A DNA stretch of 64,000 nucleotides from JAWKSY01 sp041402125 (GCA_041402125.1 JAWKSY010000009.1:124001-188000), one strand, 5' to 3'. Positions 32,289-41,169 are shown, counted from the stretch's first letter. A program made the numbers and translations. The notes: generated by a model not told the origin, from the letters alone.

Positions 32289-33629
32289 ATGAGTCTCGCA
32301 CTTCGTCTGCTCGCGCTGGCGGGCCTTCTGGCCCTGGCGCCGACGATGAACGCCCAGATCGAACTCCCTTGGGTCGGCGACATGGACAAGGCGCTCGAGC
32401 GCGCCAAGGCCGAGAACAAGCCGATCCTGGTCTGCATGCACTGGGCGGGCGAGAAGGCCTGTATCCAGATGTTGAACAACGTGTATCAGAATCCCGACGT
32501 CGCGGAGGCCATGCGCCGTGACTTCATCCTCGTCGGGACGAGCCCGGACGCGCACGACGAGATCGAGAAGGGCGGCAAGAAGTACAGCGCGCTCTTCCGC
32601 ACCGTGACCTGCGACGAGCTCGTCCGCTGCGAGCACCGGGTCAAGGAGCTCTACTTCAGCGGCCCCAAGGTGACCGTACCGCAGCACATCATCGTCATGC
32701 CGGACGGCACCGCGGCGGTGAAGAAGACCTACCTCATGGACCAGGGCAAGCTCCGGTCCTTCCTCCAGGACTTCATGATCGGCTTCGCCGGTGATGCCGC
32801 CAAGTCGCTCGACACCCGGCTCCGCGAGTCGCTCGAGACCGTGCGGAAGGGCAACTCCGAGGACCGCAAGAACGCCATCCGCCAGATCATCGAGTACGGC
32901 GACGCCAAGGTGATCGAGCTCCTCTACCACACGATCCAGGGCATCAAGAAGGACAAGGATCGCGGCGAGTGCATCCGCTTCATGGGCTACCCCGAGCTCG
33001 CCGCGGCCGGCCCGATCCTCATGCGCTGGGCGAAGGACTCCGAGGAGTACATCCAGAACTGCGCCGTCGTCTCCCTCGAGGAGACGGAGTATGCCGCCGC
33101 GAAGGCCGATCTGGACGCGCTCTACGAGTCGGCGAAGGATGACCACCTGAAGAAGGACGCGCTGCGCGCCCTCGCGGTCTGCGGCGCCGGCGACGCCGCC
33201 GTCAAGGCGAAGCTCCTCGCGGCCTTCGAGTCCAAGGACCAGTGGATCCGCCAGGCCGGCTACCTCGGCCTCCAGAACTTCCTCGGCTCGGGTTCGGACG
33301 ACGTCCGCACCGCGATGAAGGAGGCCTACAGGAAGGACGATCTCTTCCAGAGCCGCGGGGCGATCATCTTCTCGTACTCGGCGACCAAGGACTCCGACCT
33401 CATCCCCGACCTCCAGGAGATGATCGAGAAGGAGAAGAACCGCCAGATCGCGGGACTCGCCGAGCACTCGATCAAGATGCTCAACGGCGAGGCCGCCGAG
33501 TTCGAGCGCGGGATGCAGAAGACGATGAAGTCGATCTTCTCCGGCGACAAGATCATCCGGAACCGTGTCCTCGACTGGGGCTCGGGCGGCGGCCGGGGAG
33601 GCGGCGGACGCGGCGGTCGTCGCCGCTGA
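32289..33629 (+). CDS. Secreted thioredoxin-fold plus HEAT-like repeat protein
   Basis: 446 aa. Signal peptide MSLALRLLALAGLLALAPTMNA. Residues 25-165 have a thioredoxin-like fold (MDKALERAKAENKPILVCMHWAG; VTVPQHIIVMPDGT with the cis-Pro), but the CxxC is gone: the active-site stretch reads AGEKAC. From about 180 on are HEAT-like helical repeats (NAIRQIIEYGDAKVIELLYH, KKDALRALAVCGAGDAAVK, IRQAGYLGLQNFLGSG). The tail is GGGRGGGGRGGRRR. Likely a periplasmic scaffold without redox activity. A related design is seen at 47595-49517. Confidence 0.85.
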   Translation: MSLALRLLALAGLLALAPTMNAQIELPWVGDMDKALERAKAENKPILVCMHWAGEKACIQMLNNVYQNPDVAEAMRRDFILVGTSPDAHDEIEKGGKKYSALFRTVTCDELVRCEHRVKELYFSGPKVTVPQHIIVMPDGTAAVKKTYLMDQGKLRSFLQDFMIGFAGDAAKSLDTRLRESLETVRKGNSEDRKNAIRQIIEYGDAKVIELLYHTIQGIKKDKDRGECIRFMGYPELAAAGPILMRWAKDSEEYIQNCAVVSLEETEYAAAKADLDALYESAKDDHLKKDALRALAVCGAGDAAVKAKLLAAFESKDQWIRQAGYLGLQNFLGSGSDDVRTAMKEAYRKDDLFQSRGAIIFSYSATKDSDLIPDLQEMIEKEKNRQIAGLAEHSIKMLNGEAAEFERGMQKTMKSIFSGDKIIRNRVLDWGSGGGRGGGGRGGRRR

Positions 33630-33714
33630 TCGCGCATCCTCACTCGCGCGGCCCGTTCGGCTCCGGCCGACCGGGCCGCGTTCGTTCTCGTTCCCCGTCG
33701 GAGCGGCCCGGGTC

Positions 33715-34116
33715 GTGCGCGTCCTCTCCCTCTTCTGCGAGCGCTTCGGGCTCGAGACCTATCGCAAGTCGGTCGCGGAGGCGCCGGATGACGAGCGCCG
33801 GGTGGCGCTCGATCACGCCCTCGTGTGTCTCGTCCACGGCGAGACGGGCGACGACGACCGCACCGTGACGAAGCTCGTCAAGCACGCGAAGTGGCAGGCC
33901 CGGAAGTTCGAGTCGCGGTGCATCGTGCTGCACTTCTTCGCCCACCTCGGCGAGGACCGCGGCGACCCGGAGCTCTGCGCGCGTCGGCTCGCGGCCGCCG
34001 CGGCCCGGCTCCGCGCGGCTGACTACGAGGCCCACGTGATGCCCTTCGGCTACTTCTGCCGCCTCGATTTCGGCGTGCACGGCGAATCGCTCGCCAAGGT
34101 CTTCAAGGTCCTCTGA
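33715..34116 (+). CDS. Free-standing archaeal-type threonyl-tRNA synthetase editing domain
   Basis: 133 aa, resembling the N-terminal editing domain of archaeal ThrRS (a D-aminoacyl-tRNA deacylase-like fold): MRVLSLFCERFGLE at the start, CIVLHFFAHLGEDRGDPELC in the middle, and HVMPFGYFCRLDFGVHGESLAKV at the end. In the archaeal enzymes this domain removes serine mischarged on tRNA-Thr; the HFFAHL and PFG regions form the site. The usual FGWYK lysine appears replaced (FGYFCR), so activity may differ. No synthetase module is attached and no thrS is in the window. GTG start at 33715, CGGAG 11 nt upstream; 85 bp after the HEAT-protein gene. Confidence 0.78.
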   Translation: MRVLSLFCERFGLETYRKSVAEAPDDERRVALDHALVCLVHGETGDDDRTVTKLVKHAKWQARKFESRCIVLHFFAHLGEDRGDPELCARRLAAAAARLRAADYEAHVMPFGYFCRLDFGVHGESLAKVFKVL

Positions 34117-34168
34117 CGGCGGGACCACCCGGATCGGCATCAGCCCGACGGAACGGGCCGGGGTCGGT

Positions 34169-34174
34169 TATGCT
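34169..34174 (+). promoter_or_regulatory. -10 promoter element for DUF1570 gene
   Basis: TATGCT, 30 bp upstream of the ATG at 34205, with GGGAGCG between. Confidence 0.4.
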
Positions 34175-34204
34175 GTCGGTTCGCAGAACAGGGAGCGCCC
34201 CGCG

Positions 34205-35812
34205 ATGATGACCCGCCACTCCTGGCCCCTCCTCGGACTGTTCGTCCTCCTCGCCGCCGCTCCGGCCTCCGGCCAGGGCGCCTGGAAGACCTTCGAGCAC
34301 AAGGAGACCGGCATCCGCCTCCGACGGCCCTCGGCCTTCGACGCGACGCCGCTCCAGCCGACCGAGAAGGTCATCATCGCGAAGATGGCGCGCGAGAAGC
34401 CGCTGCGCGCGAATCGCCGCGACCGGCGCACGCCCGAGGCCTTCCAGATCTTCGTGATGCCCGATCCGACGACCGGACAGGACGAGAAGGCTCCCATCAC
34501 CAGCTACGACGACATCGTCGAGCGCCAGAATCGCATCCACACGATCAAGGATCTCCTCGCCTCGCGTTTCCGCGGCTGGAGCGCGGTGAAGGCGGAGGGC
34601 AAGGGGCTCGGCGAGGACGAGGAGGAGTACGACCTCCTCGTCAACGGCAAGCGCGGGGCGCGCATCGGGTACCTCTACAAGCGCAAGGTGCCGGGCTACA
34701 CCTGGGGCGTCGTGGGCTTCTCCGACGAGCAGGTCTCCGACGTTTTCGCGAGGCACTTTCGCAAGATCGGCCAGAGCATCGAGCGCCCCGAGGGCTACGA
34801 CCGCGTCAAGGACGACTCGGACGACTTCTACGCCAACAAGGACTTCCGCGACGTGCCCTTCCGCGTCGCGGCGCGCCAGCGGATGGTCAAGGGCTGGAAG
34901 GCGCACGACACCGAGAACTTCTTCGTCCTCTACGACACCGACAACTTCCGGCTCGTCAACAAGATCGCGACCGACCTCGAGGTCATCCGCGCGCACTACG
35001 AGGAGATGTTCCCGCCGGTCGGCGAGATCGAGGCGGTCTCGGTCGTGCGGATCTGCGAGAACGCGCAGGAGTACGCGCGCTACGGCGGACCCGCGGGCTC
35101 GGCCGGCTACTGGAACTTCGTGGCGAAGGAGCTCGTGCTCTTCGACATGAGCAAGATGGTGCGTCAGGGCAAGGACGGCCGCGAGATCCGCGGGAAGCGC
35201 TCGGACAGCTACATCACGCTGTACCACGAGGCCTTCCACCAGTACATCTTCTACGCCCTCGGTGAGCTCAGCCCCGACTACTGGTTCAACGAGGGCAACG
35301 CCGACTACTTCAGCGGGACGACGGTCTACAGCGAGTCCAAGCGCGTGAAGGGGATCGAGGAGAACCCCTGGCGGATCCCGGTCATCGCGCGGACGCTCGG
35401 CGGGAAGGGGCAGATCTCGCTGAACGATCTCGTCACCGCCAAGCGGCAGCAATACTACGACCCCCGTCGCGTCGGCCTCATGTACGCCTACGGCTGGTCG
35501 CTGTGCTTCTTCCTCCACCAGGTCGCCCCGGAGATCGAGGAGAAGGAAGGCGTCGTCGAGCAGAAGTGGCCCGAGATCGTCTCGCGCTACTACGACACGC
35601 TGAAGGCGGCCCGCGAGAAGCACGTCGTCCCGCTCGGGCCGAACACGCCGATGCAGGACCGTCAGGTCGCGGAGGAACTCGCGCGGAGCGAGGCGAACCG
35701 CGCCGCCTTCGAGGGCGTGGATCAGAAGAAGCTCGAGGCGGTCTGGGTCGCCTGGCTCGAGGAGCTCACGAAGGACGAGCGCCGCAAGATCGAGCGCGAG
35801 AAGAAGGACTGA
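34205..35812 (+). CDS. Secreted DUF1570-type zinc metalloprotease
   Basis: 535 aa. Signal peptide (HSWPLLGLFVLLAAAPASG). The N-terminal domain (25-220) is of unknown fold. The peptidase-MA-like domain starts around residue 230 (TENFFVLYDTDN). It carries the zincin site HEAFHQY (HExxH) and a downstream NEGNADYF whose Glu is the likely third zinc ligand, i.e. gluzincin type. DUF1570 proteins are abundant in Planctomycetota. The C-terminal 80 residues are charged and helical. Likely degrades or processes proteins outside the inner membrane; substrate unknown. Confidence 0.88.
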   Translation: MMTRHSWPLLGLFVLLAAAPASGQGAWKTFEHKETGIRLRRPSAFDATPLQPTEKVIIAKMAREKPLRANRRDRRTPEAFQIFVMPDPTTGQDEKAPITSYDDIVERQNRIHTIKDLLASRFRGWSAVKAEGKGLGEDEEEYDLLVNGKRGARIGYLYKRKVPGYTWGVVGFSDEQVSDVFARHFRKIGQSIERPEGYDRVKDDSDDFYANKDFRDVPFRVAARQRMVKGWKAHDTENFFVLYDTDNFRLVNKIATDLEVIRAHYEEMFPPVGEIEAVSVVRICENAQEYARYGGPAGSAGYWNFVAKELVLFDMSKMVRQGKDGREIRGKRSDSYITLYHEAFHQYIFYALGELSPDYWFNEGNADYFSGTTVYSESKRVKGIEENPWRIPVIARTLGGKGQISLNDLVTAKRQQYYDPRRVGLMYAYGWSLCFFLHQVAPEIEEKEGVVEQKWPEIVSRYYDTLKAAREKHVVPLGPNTPMQDRQVAEELARSEANRAAFEGVDQKKLEAVWVAWLEELTKDERRKIEREKKD

Positions 35813-36287
35813 TCCTCCCTCCCGTCGAGGGAGAAGGGAGGACGGGTCGGATGGGCGGGCCACGGCGGTCCACGGCGACCGCCGACGCATTGACGCCTCG
35901 ATTGCGAGGCCGGCGCACCCATCTCGACCGGTCCAGGGGATTCGCGACGCGCCGCGAGGCGCGCCAGTCTCCTGATCGACCGCCGCGGCCTCGCAACTGA
36001 GTCGAGGCGAAGATATCCGCGCGGCGCGCGCGCGTTCCGCGCGGAGAGCGCGGCGCTCGGCCCCGACATTCGTCCGATCCGCTTCCGGATTCTCATTCAG
36101 TCCGCCCGCCGAGCGGACGCGGGGTAGCCTTCCGGTGACCCGACGGTTCGCCGCGAGGAAGCCGTTCGAGGAGCCAGGCTCGCCGAGGATGCGGGCCGAC
36201 GGATCCGTCTCCATCGCGTCCGTCCTTCTCTCGTGCTTTCGGGGTGAGCAGTTCCTGCGAACCGCGGGTCGCGCGTGAGGCACCGTC
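35813..36287. other. Long intergenic region with paired hairpins
   Basis: 475 bp. Two near-identical arms, 35894-35912 (CGCCTCGATTGCGAGGCCG) and its inverse at 35986-36009 with a 5-nt insertion, each fold as a hairpin and can also pair with each other across a 73-nt spacer. A hairpin ATCCG/CGGAT occurs near 36080, and a candidate -10 TAGCCT at 36125-36130. It could hold a structured RNA or an eroded mobile repeat; nothing can be named. Confidence 0.35.
35894..36009. repeat. Imperfect inverted repeat, arms of about 19 bp
   Basis: Arm 1 at 35894-35912 and arm 2 at 35986-36009 are reverse complements except for CTGAG inserted in arm 2. Each arm contains its own GCCTCG/CGAGGC stem. Confidence 0.6.
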
Positions 36288-36728
36288 ATGCTCGGCGGAA
36301 CCCAGTTCAACGCGGCCCTCTTCGGGCCCACGAAGCCCGTCGCCCGGACGCAGCCGGCGACGCCGGCATCCTCCGACGGCGATCGCCCGACCCTTCCGAG
36401 CGAGGTGCTGGCCTTCGGCCGTCGTGATCCCGCGCGGGCGGCGAACGCGGCCCGCGACGTGCGGGAGGACCGCGCCCGGGAGGCGCGGGAGCGCGAGGCG
36501 GCCCGTCGGCCGAAGACCCCGCCGCGCGTCGCCTTCCGGGAGCTCGGCAGCGACGACGAGGGTGGTCCCCTCGTCGACGTGGAAGGCATTCCCGAGGCGG
36601 TGCGCACGCACCCGCTCAGCCTCGTCCCCGAGCTCCCCCTGCCGCCGAAGGTCTCGATCTACGAGGCGGACGGGAGCATTCCCGAGGAGGCGCCGCCGAC
36701 GGGTCGCTACCTGGATCGACTCGTCTGA
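36288..36728 (+). CDS. Hypothetical protein, charged and Pro-rich
   Basis: 146 aa, no signal peptide, no recognised family. The middle (residues 45-80) is a highly charged Arg/Glu/Ala helix (AREAREREAARRPK). The C-terminal third, EGIPEAVRTHPLSLVPELPLP, looks ordered. Codon third positions are strongly G/C and the ATG at 36288 has GTGAGG 7 nt upstream, supporting a real gene. It is flanked by two long intergenic regions, so it is likely monocistronic. Function cannot be assigned. Confidence 0.55.
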   Translation: MLGGTQFNAALFGPTKPVARTQPATPASSDGDRPTLPSEVLAFGRRDPARAANAARDVREDRAREAREREAARRPKTPPRVAFRELGSDDEGGPLVDVEGIPEAVRTHPLSLVPELPLPPKVSIYEADGSIPEEAPPTGRYLDRLV

Positions 36729-37052
36729 CGGCCGGGCGGCACCCCCGCGGGAGATCTCTCGGCGCGGGGCGTGAATTAAGATCCTCCGTCCCGCGACCGC
36801 CTCGACCTCCCGCTTCGCTCCTCTGGCATTCCCGGCGCCCCGGCTCCGCGCGAACTCGGGCTTCGCACCGCGCTTGCGGCGCCTCTTCGCGGGGGCGCCG
36901 CGTCGCTCCTCCGGCGCGGGCGTCCCTCCGGCTCGACCAGCCGAGAGACTTCGCCAACAGCCGCCCGGGGAACCGAACCGAATAGTCTGGGAGCATTTAT
37001 CGAGAGACATAGAATCGATGCTTGTCCATCGATTCCCCAGGAGGACGTCGCG
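36729..37052. other. Intergenic region upstream of subtilase with leader hairpin
   Basis: 324 bp. Candidate -10 TAAGAT at 36777-36782, a GCGGCGCC/GGCGCCGC stem near 36876, and an unusually AT-rich stretch from 36980 to 37020. TAGAAT at 37010-37015 is another possible -10. No small gene was convincing. Confidence 0.35.
37012..37035 (+). promoter_or_regulatory. Leader hairpin just upstream of the subtilase ribosome site
   Basis: GAATCGATG (37012-37020) pairs perfectly with CATCGATTC (37027-37035), 6-nt loop. It ends 3 nt before the Shine-Dalgarno AGGAGGA (37039-37045). It could control ribosome access or stabilise the mRNA. Confidence 0.5.
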
Positions 37053-38960
37053 ATGCGCCGACCGAACCGCCGGATGGTCGCCCTGACCGCCCTGATCCTG
37101 AGCCTCGGCCTCGCGCCGTTGACGGCCCAGGAACGGGTGTCGAGCCGCCTCGGCCCCGACGCTCCGACGCTCGCGGTCTCCGCCGGCGAGATCGCGGCCA
37201 TCGCTCGGGACGGACGCCACTGGCCCGAGCTTGTCGCCCTCGCCGACGCCCGCGGCTGGCGGACGGTGGATCTCGTCCCCGAGCGTCGCGTCCTCATCGC
37301 CGACGTCGGGACGACCCGACGCGACGCGGTGCTCGCGGAGCTCCGCGCCGACGCCCGCGTGGACGCGGCCTTCCCGCTCCATCGCATCGGATCCTCGACG
37401 GGCCCCGAGTCCCGCTACTTCCTCACGCGGGAGGTCGTCGTCGCCTTCGAGCCGGACCTCGAGCTCGCCCGGCGCCGCGAGATCCTCGCCGAGAACGGCC
37501 TCGTCGCGATCCGCTCGCTGCGCTGGTGCCAGGGCGCCCAGCTCGTGAAGACGGCCGACGCGACGCTCGATCCCCTCGCGATCTGCGCGACCCTGGACGC
37601 GACCCCGGGCGTGCGCTTCTCCCATCCGAACTGGCTGCGCCGCCTCGGCGTCCGGGACACCTATCCCGCCGACCCGCTCTTCGGGAACCAGTGGCATCTC
37701 CTGAACATCGGGCAGGGTGCCGGACTGCCGGGCGCAGATCTCGGCGCCGTCGGCGCCTGGGACCTCAGTCTCGGCGCGGGCACCACCATCGCGGTCATCG
37801 ACACCGGCGTGGATCAGAACCACGGCGACCTCGCGCAGACGGCGCTCGGATTCGACCCCCAGCTCGGACCCGGCGTCGGGAACGGCCACGACGTCTCGGG
37901 GCACGGCACCCGCGTCGCCGGGTGCGCCGCGGCCCACGGCGGCAACGGCTATCTCGTGTCGGGCGTCTCCTGGCAGAGCACGATCATGCCGATCCGCCTC
38001 CTCACCGGTAGCGGCTACGGCACGCCGACCGAGGAGTCCGACTGCTTCGTCCACGCCGCCGACAACGGCGCCGACGTCATCACGAACAGCTGGGGCCCCG
38101 ACGGCGTGCCCTTCCCGCTGCCGGCGCTCGTCGACGCCGCGCTCCAGTACGTCACCTCCAACGGCCGGAACGGCCTCGGCTGCCCCGTCTTCTGGGCCGC
38201 CGGCAACGGCAACGAGGACGTCGCGACGGACGGCTACGTCTCGTCCGCGTACACCATCGCCGTCGGAGCGACGACGAACTTCGACGTGCGCGCCATCTAC
38301 AGCGACTTCGGCGTCGCGCTCGATCTCGTGGCGCCCAGCTCCGGCGGGACGCGGGCGATCACGACCACCGACCTCGGCGGCTCGATCACGCTGATGTTCA
38401 CGGGGACCTCGGCCTCGGCGCCCCAGGCCGCCGGCGCCGCCGCGCTCATGATCTCGGCGAACCCGGCCCTGACGTGGATGCAGGTCCGCGACTTCATGCG
38501 GAACTCCGCCCAGAAGGTGCAGCCGCTGGCCGCGAACTACGACGCGGCGGGTCACAGCCTCACCTACGGCTACGGCCGCCTCGACGCGCACGGGGCGGTG
38601 ATGGCCGCGGTCGCGGCCGCGCCGACGCCGCCCTCGCTCCTCGTCTTCAGCTGGGGCATCGGCGACATCAACGTGTGCATCTCCGACCTCCCTCCCTTCG
38701 GGGAGTGGGCGCTCGGCGTGTCCTCGCAGCTCTACTCGCCGGTCGGATCCGGTCCGCTCTTCGGGCTCGGTTGGGATTCCGTCCAGACCTTCCTCATGCC
38801 CGCGGGCGCCATCCCCTTCCACTACTTCGCGGACGCCGCCGGCGGCTACCAGTGGGGCGCGGTCGGGCTTCCGCCCGGACTCACCTTCCAGACCGCGGTC
38901 GTCGGCGTGATGACGGACGGCTCCCTGCTCGGCTCGAACGTCCTCCAGGTCTCCCTCTGA
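37053..38960 (+). CDS. Secreted subtilisin-like serine protease (S8)
   Basis: 635 aa. Signal peptide (MVALTALILSLGLAPLTA), a propeptide-like region to about residue 200, then the S8 catalytic domain: Asp250 in AVIDTGVD, His284 in SGHGTRVAG, Asn385 in WAAGNGNED (oxyanion hole) and Ser453 in GTSASAPQAAGAAAL. A C-terminal region of about 110 aa from PPSLLVFSWG is an extra beta domain that may aid secretion or binding. The start ATG has a perfect AGGAGGA site, preceded by a stable leader hairpin. Function: extracellular protein degradation or maturation. Confidence 0.94.
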   Translation: MRRPNRRMVALTALILSLGLAPLTAQERVSSRLGPDAPTLAVSAGEIAAIARDGRHWPELVALADARGWRTVDLVPERRVLIADVGTTRRDAVLAELRADARVDAAFPLHRIGSSTGPESRYFLTREVVVAFEPDLELARRREILAENGLVAIRSLRWCQGAQLVKTADATLDPLAICATLDATPGVRFSHPNWLRRLGVRDTYPADPLFGNQWHLLNIGQGAGLPGADLGAVGAWDLSLGAGTTIAVIDTGVDQNHGDLAQTALGFDPQLGPGVGNGHDVSGHGTRVAGCAAAHGGNGYLVSGVSWQSTIMPIRLLTGSGYGTPTEESDCFVHAADNGADVITNSWGPDGVPFPLPALVDAALQYVTSNGRNGLGCPVFWAAGNGNEDVATDGYVSSAYTIAVGATTNFDVRAIYSDFGVALDLVAPSSGGTRAITTTDLGGSITLMFTGTSASAPQAAGAAALMISANPALTWMQVRDFMRNSAQKVQPLAANYDAAGHSLTYGYGRLDAHGAVMAAVAAAPTPPSLLVFSWGIGDINVCISDLPPFGEWALGVSSQLYSPVGSGPLFGLGWDSVQTFLMPAGAIPFHYFADAAGGYQWGAVGLPPGLTFQTAVVGVMTDGSLLGSNVLQVSL

Positions 38961-39040
38961 TCACGCGCGCGGACGACCGCCCCGGCGACGGCGCGCCACG
39001 GAGCCGTCGGGAGGAAGGTTGAGCCCGCGGGGGCGGGTCG

Positions 39041-39046
39041 TATCCT
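39041..39046 (+). promoter_or_regulatory. -10 promoter element for ASPIC/UnbV gene
   Basis: TATCCT, 35 bp upstream of the ATG at 39082. Confidence 0.4.
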
Positions 39047-39081
39047 CGGGAGGTCCGCCTCGTCGAGGGAGCCCCGTCGCC

Positions 39082-41169
39082 ATGTCTCATCGCCGCCCCG
39101 TGTTCCTGGTCTGCCTCCTCGTGCTCGGCGCCTGCGGAGGAGATGAGCCCGCGAAGGGCGGCGGCGCGACCGCGGCGGAGAGAGTCGCCTTCAAGATCCG
39201 CGACGTGACGGCGGACTCGGGCCTCGACTTCGTCACCCGCAGCGGAACTCCCGAGCAGAAGACGATCGCCGAGGTCAAGGCCACCGGCGTCGGCGTGCTC
39301 GACTACGACGGTGACGGGCGCCTCGACGTCGTCCTCGTCGCGGGTTCCTCGCTCGAGCGACGCCGCGCGGGCGAGAGCGGTTTCGGCACGCGGCTCTTCC
39401 GCAACCTCGGCGGCCTGCGTTTCGAGGACGTGACCGAGAAGGTCGGGCTCCCGCCGACCGACTGGGCCTGCGCCCCGATCTGCGCGGACTACGACGGCGA
39501 CGGGGACGACGACCTCTTCGTCACCCACCTCGGACGCAATCGCCTCTTCCGCAACGAGGGCGGGCGCTTCGTCGACGTCACGGACGAGGCCGGCCTCGGC
39601 GACGAGGGCTGGGGGACGAGCGCCGCCTTCCACGACATCGACGGCGACGGCGACCTCGATCTCTACGTCTGCAACTACCTCACGATCGATCTCGACGATC
39701 CTCCGATGCACGGCAAGAAGGGCCTTAACTGCATCTGGAAGGACATGCCGGTCATGTGCGGGCCGGCCGGCCTCGCGCCGCAGGCCGACCGCGTCTACCG
39801 CAACGAGGGCGACGGGCGCTTCACCGAGGTCTCGAAGGAGTGGGGACTCGACGAGGTCGAGCCCTCCTTCGGGCTCGGCGTGGTCGCCGGCGACCTTGAC
39901 GGAGACGGCCGACCCGAGCTCTACGTCGCGAACGACGGCATGGCGAACTTCTGGTTCGACTGGGACGGCACGCGCCTCGTCGAGCAGGGCTTCGAGCGCT
40001 CCGTCGCCTTCGGCGAGAACGGCGACGCGGAGGCCGGCATGGGGCTCGACGCCTGCGACCTCAACGGCGACGGCGCGCAGGACCTCGTCTGCACGAACTT
40101 CTCGAACGAGTACAACAACGTCTACGTGAGCAGTCCCGGCGACGACTGGTACCGCGAGGAGTCCGTCGTGAGCGGCTCCGCGACCGCGGCCTTCGACCAC
40201 CTGGGCTGGGGCGTCGGCATCCGCGACTTCGACCTCGACGGGCGCTGGGACTACTTCGTCGCGAACGGCCACGTCTACCCCCAGGCCGCGCAGTCCGGCA
40301 CCGGCACCGACTACAAGCAGGCGAACCACCTCTTCCTCGGTCGGCCCGAGGGACGCTTCGAGCTCGCCTCGACGCGGGAGCACCCGGGCCTGGCGGTGCG
40401 GCAGGTCTCTCGCGGCGCCGCCTTCGCCGACCTCGACGACGACGGCGACGTCGACATCGTCGTCGTCAACCTGAACGCGCGCTGCAGCCTGCTCGAGGTG
40501 CTCGCGGATCGGGCGACGAGCGGCCGCCACTTCGCGGGCTTCGCCCTCCGCCAGGACGGCGCCAATCGCCAGGCGATCGGCGCGCTCGTCCGTCTCGTCG
40601 ACGCGGCGGGCGCGACCGTCTTCGCCCGCGAGGTGCGACGCCAGTCGTCCTTCCAGGCCTCCTCCGATCCGCGCGTCCACTTCGGCCTCGGCTCGAAGCC
40701 CGAGGTCGACCACGTGGAGGTGCGATGGCCGGACGGCACGCGCGAGGCCTTCCCCTTCGCGATCGACCGCTACTCGGAACTCGTGCGCGGCGCGGGAAGG
40801 AGATCCGATGAACCGCCTCCCGCTCGCCCTCGCGACCTTCCTCCTCTGCGCCGCGTCCCTGGTCGCCCAGAACGGCGTCAAGGACGGTGGCATCGAGTAC
40901 AACCTCCGCCGCGCCGAGCGGCTCATGGACCAGCTCAACTTCCGGTTCGCGGTGACCCACCTCGAGAAGGTCGGAGCCAACTACCCGAAGGACGCGCGGG
41001 TGGACGTCCTGCGCGGCGAGTGCCACTTCGCGATGTCGCAGTGGAAGGAGGCGATCGCCGCCTACCGCGCGGGCTTCGCGAAGGACCCGGGCCTCGTACC
41101 CCGCGTCTCGAACTACCCCTTCGCGCTGCTCAAGCTCGGCGAGCTCGACGAGGCGGAGAAGGGCTATGA
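39082..41169 (+). CDS. FG-GAP/ASPIC-UnbV repeat lipoprotein; 3' end anomalous
   Basis: 695 aa as read. MSHRRPVFLVCLLVLGACGG is a lipoprotein signal (LGAC). FG-GAP/VCBS repeats follow (LDYDGDGRLDVVLV, DYDGDGDDDLFVTH, DIDGDGDLDLYVCNYL, DLDGDGRPELYVANDG), then the ASPIC/UnbV domain at about 485-570 (ANRQAIGALVRLVD, FQASSDPRVHFGLGS, VRWPDGTREAF). The recognised sequence ends at SELVRGAG near 40795. Beyond it the frame runs 362 nt over the next gene as Arg/Pro-rich junk. In the -1 frame a stop (TGA at 40809) would overlap the next ATG as ATGA. So the natural end is probably near 40811 and a 1-nt deletion has removed it, in the genome or in the assembly. Confidence 0.85.
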   Translation: MSHRRPVFLVCLLVLGACGGDEPAKGGGATAAERVAFKIRDVTADSGLDFVTRSGTPEQKTIAEVKATGVGVLDYDGDGRLDVVLVAGSSLERRRAGESGFGTRLFRNLGGLRFEDVTEKVGLPPTDWACAPICADYDGDGDDDLFVTHLGRNRLFRNEGGRFVDVTDEAGLGDEGWGTSAAFHDIDGDGDLDLYVCNYLTIDLDDPPMHGKKGLNCIWKDMPVMCGPAGLAPQADRVYRNEGDGRFTEVSKEWGLDEVEPSFGLGVVAGDLDGDGRPELYVANDGMANFWFDWDGTRLVEQGFERSVAFGENGDAEAGMGLDACDLNGDGAQDLVCTNFSNEYNNVYVSSPGDDWYREESVVSGSATAAFDHLGWGVGIRDFDLDGRWDYFVANGHVYPQAAQSGTGTDYKQANHLFLGRPEGRFELASTREHPGLAVRQVSRGAAFADLDDDGDVDIVVVNLNARCSLLEVLADRATSGRHFAGFALRQDGANRQAIGALVRLVDAAGATVFAREVRRQSSFQASSDPRVHFGLGSKPEVDHVEVRWPDGTREAFPFAIDRYSELVRGAGRRSDEPPPARPRDLPPLRRVPGRPERRQGRWHRVQPPPRRAAHGPAQLPVRGDPPREGRSQLPEGRAGGRPARRVPLRDVAVEGGDRRLPRGLREGPGPRTPRLELPLRAAQARRARRGGEGL

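Noticed and set aside
40780..40811. Programmed -1 frameshift at the end of the ASPIC/UnbV gene
   Set aside because: There is no X-XXY-YYZ slippery heptamer at the expected site. A simple base deletion is a better explanation.
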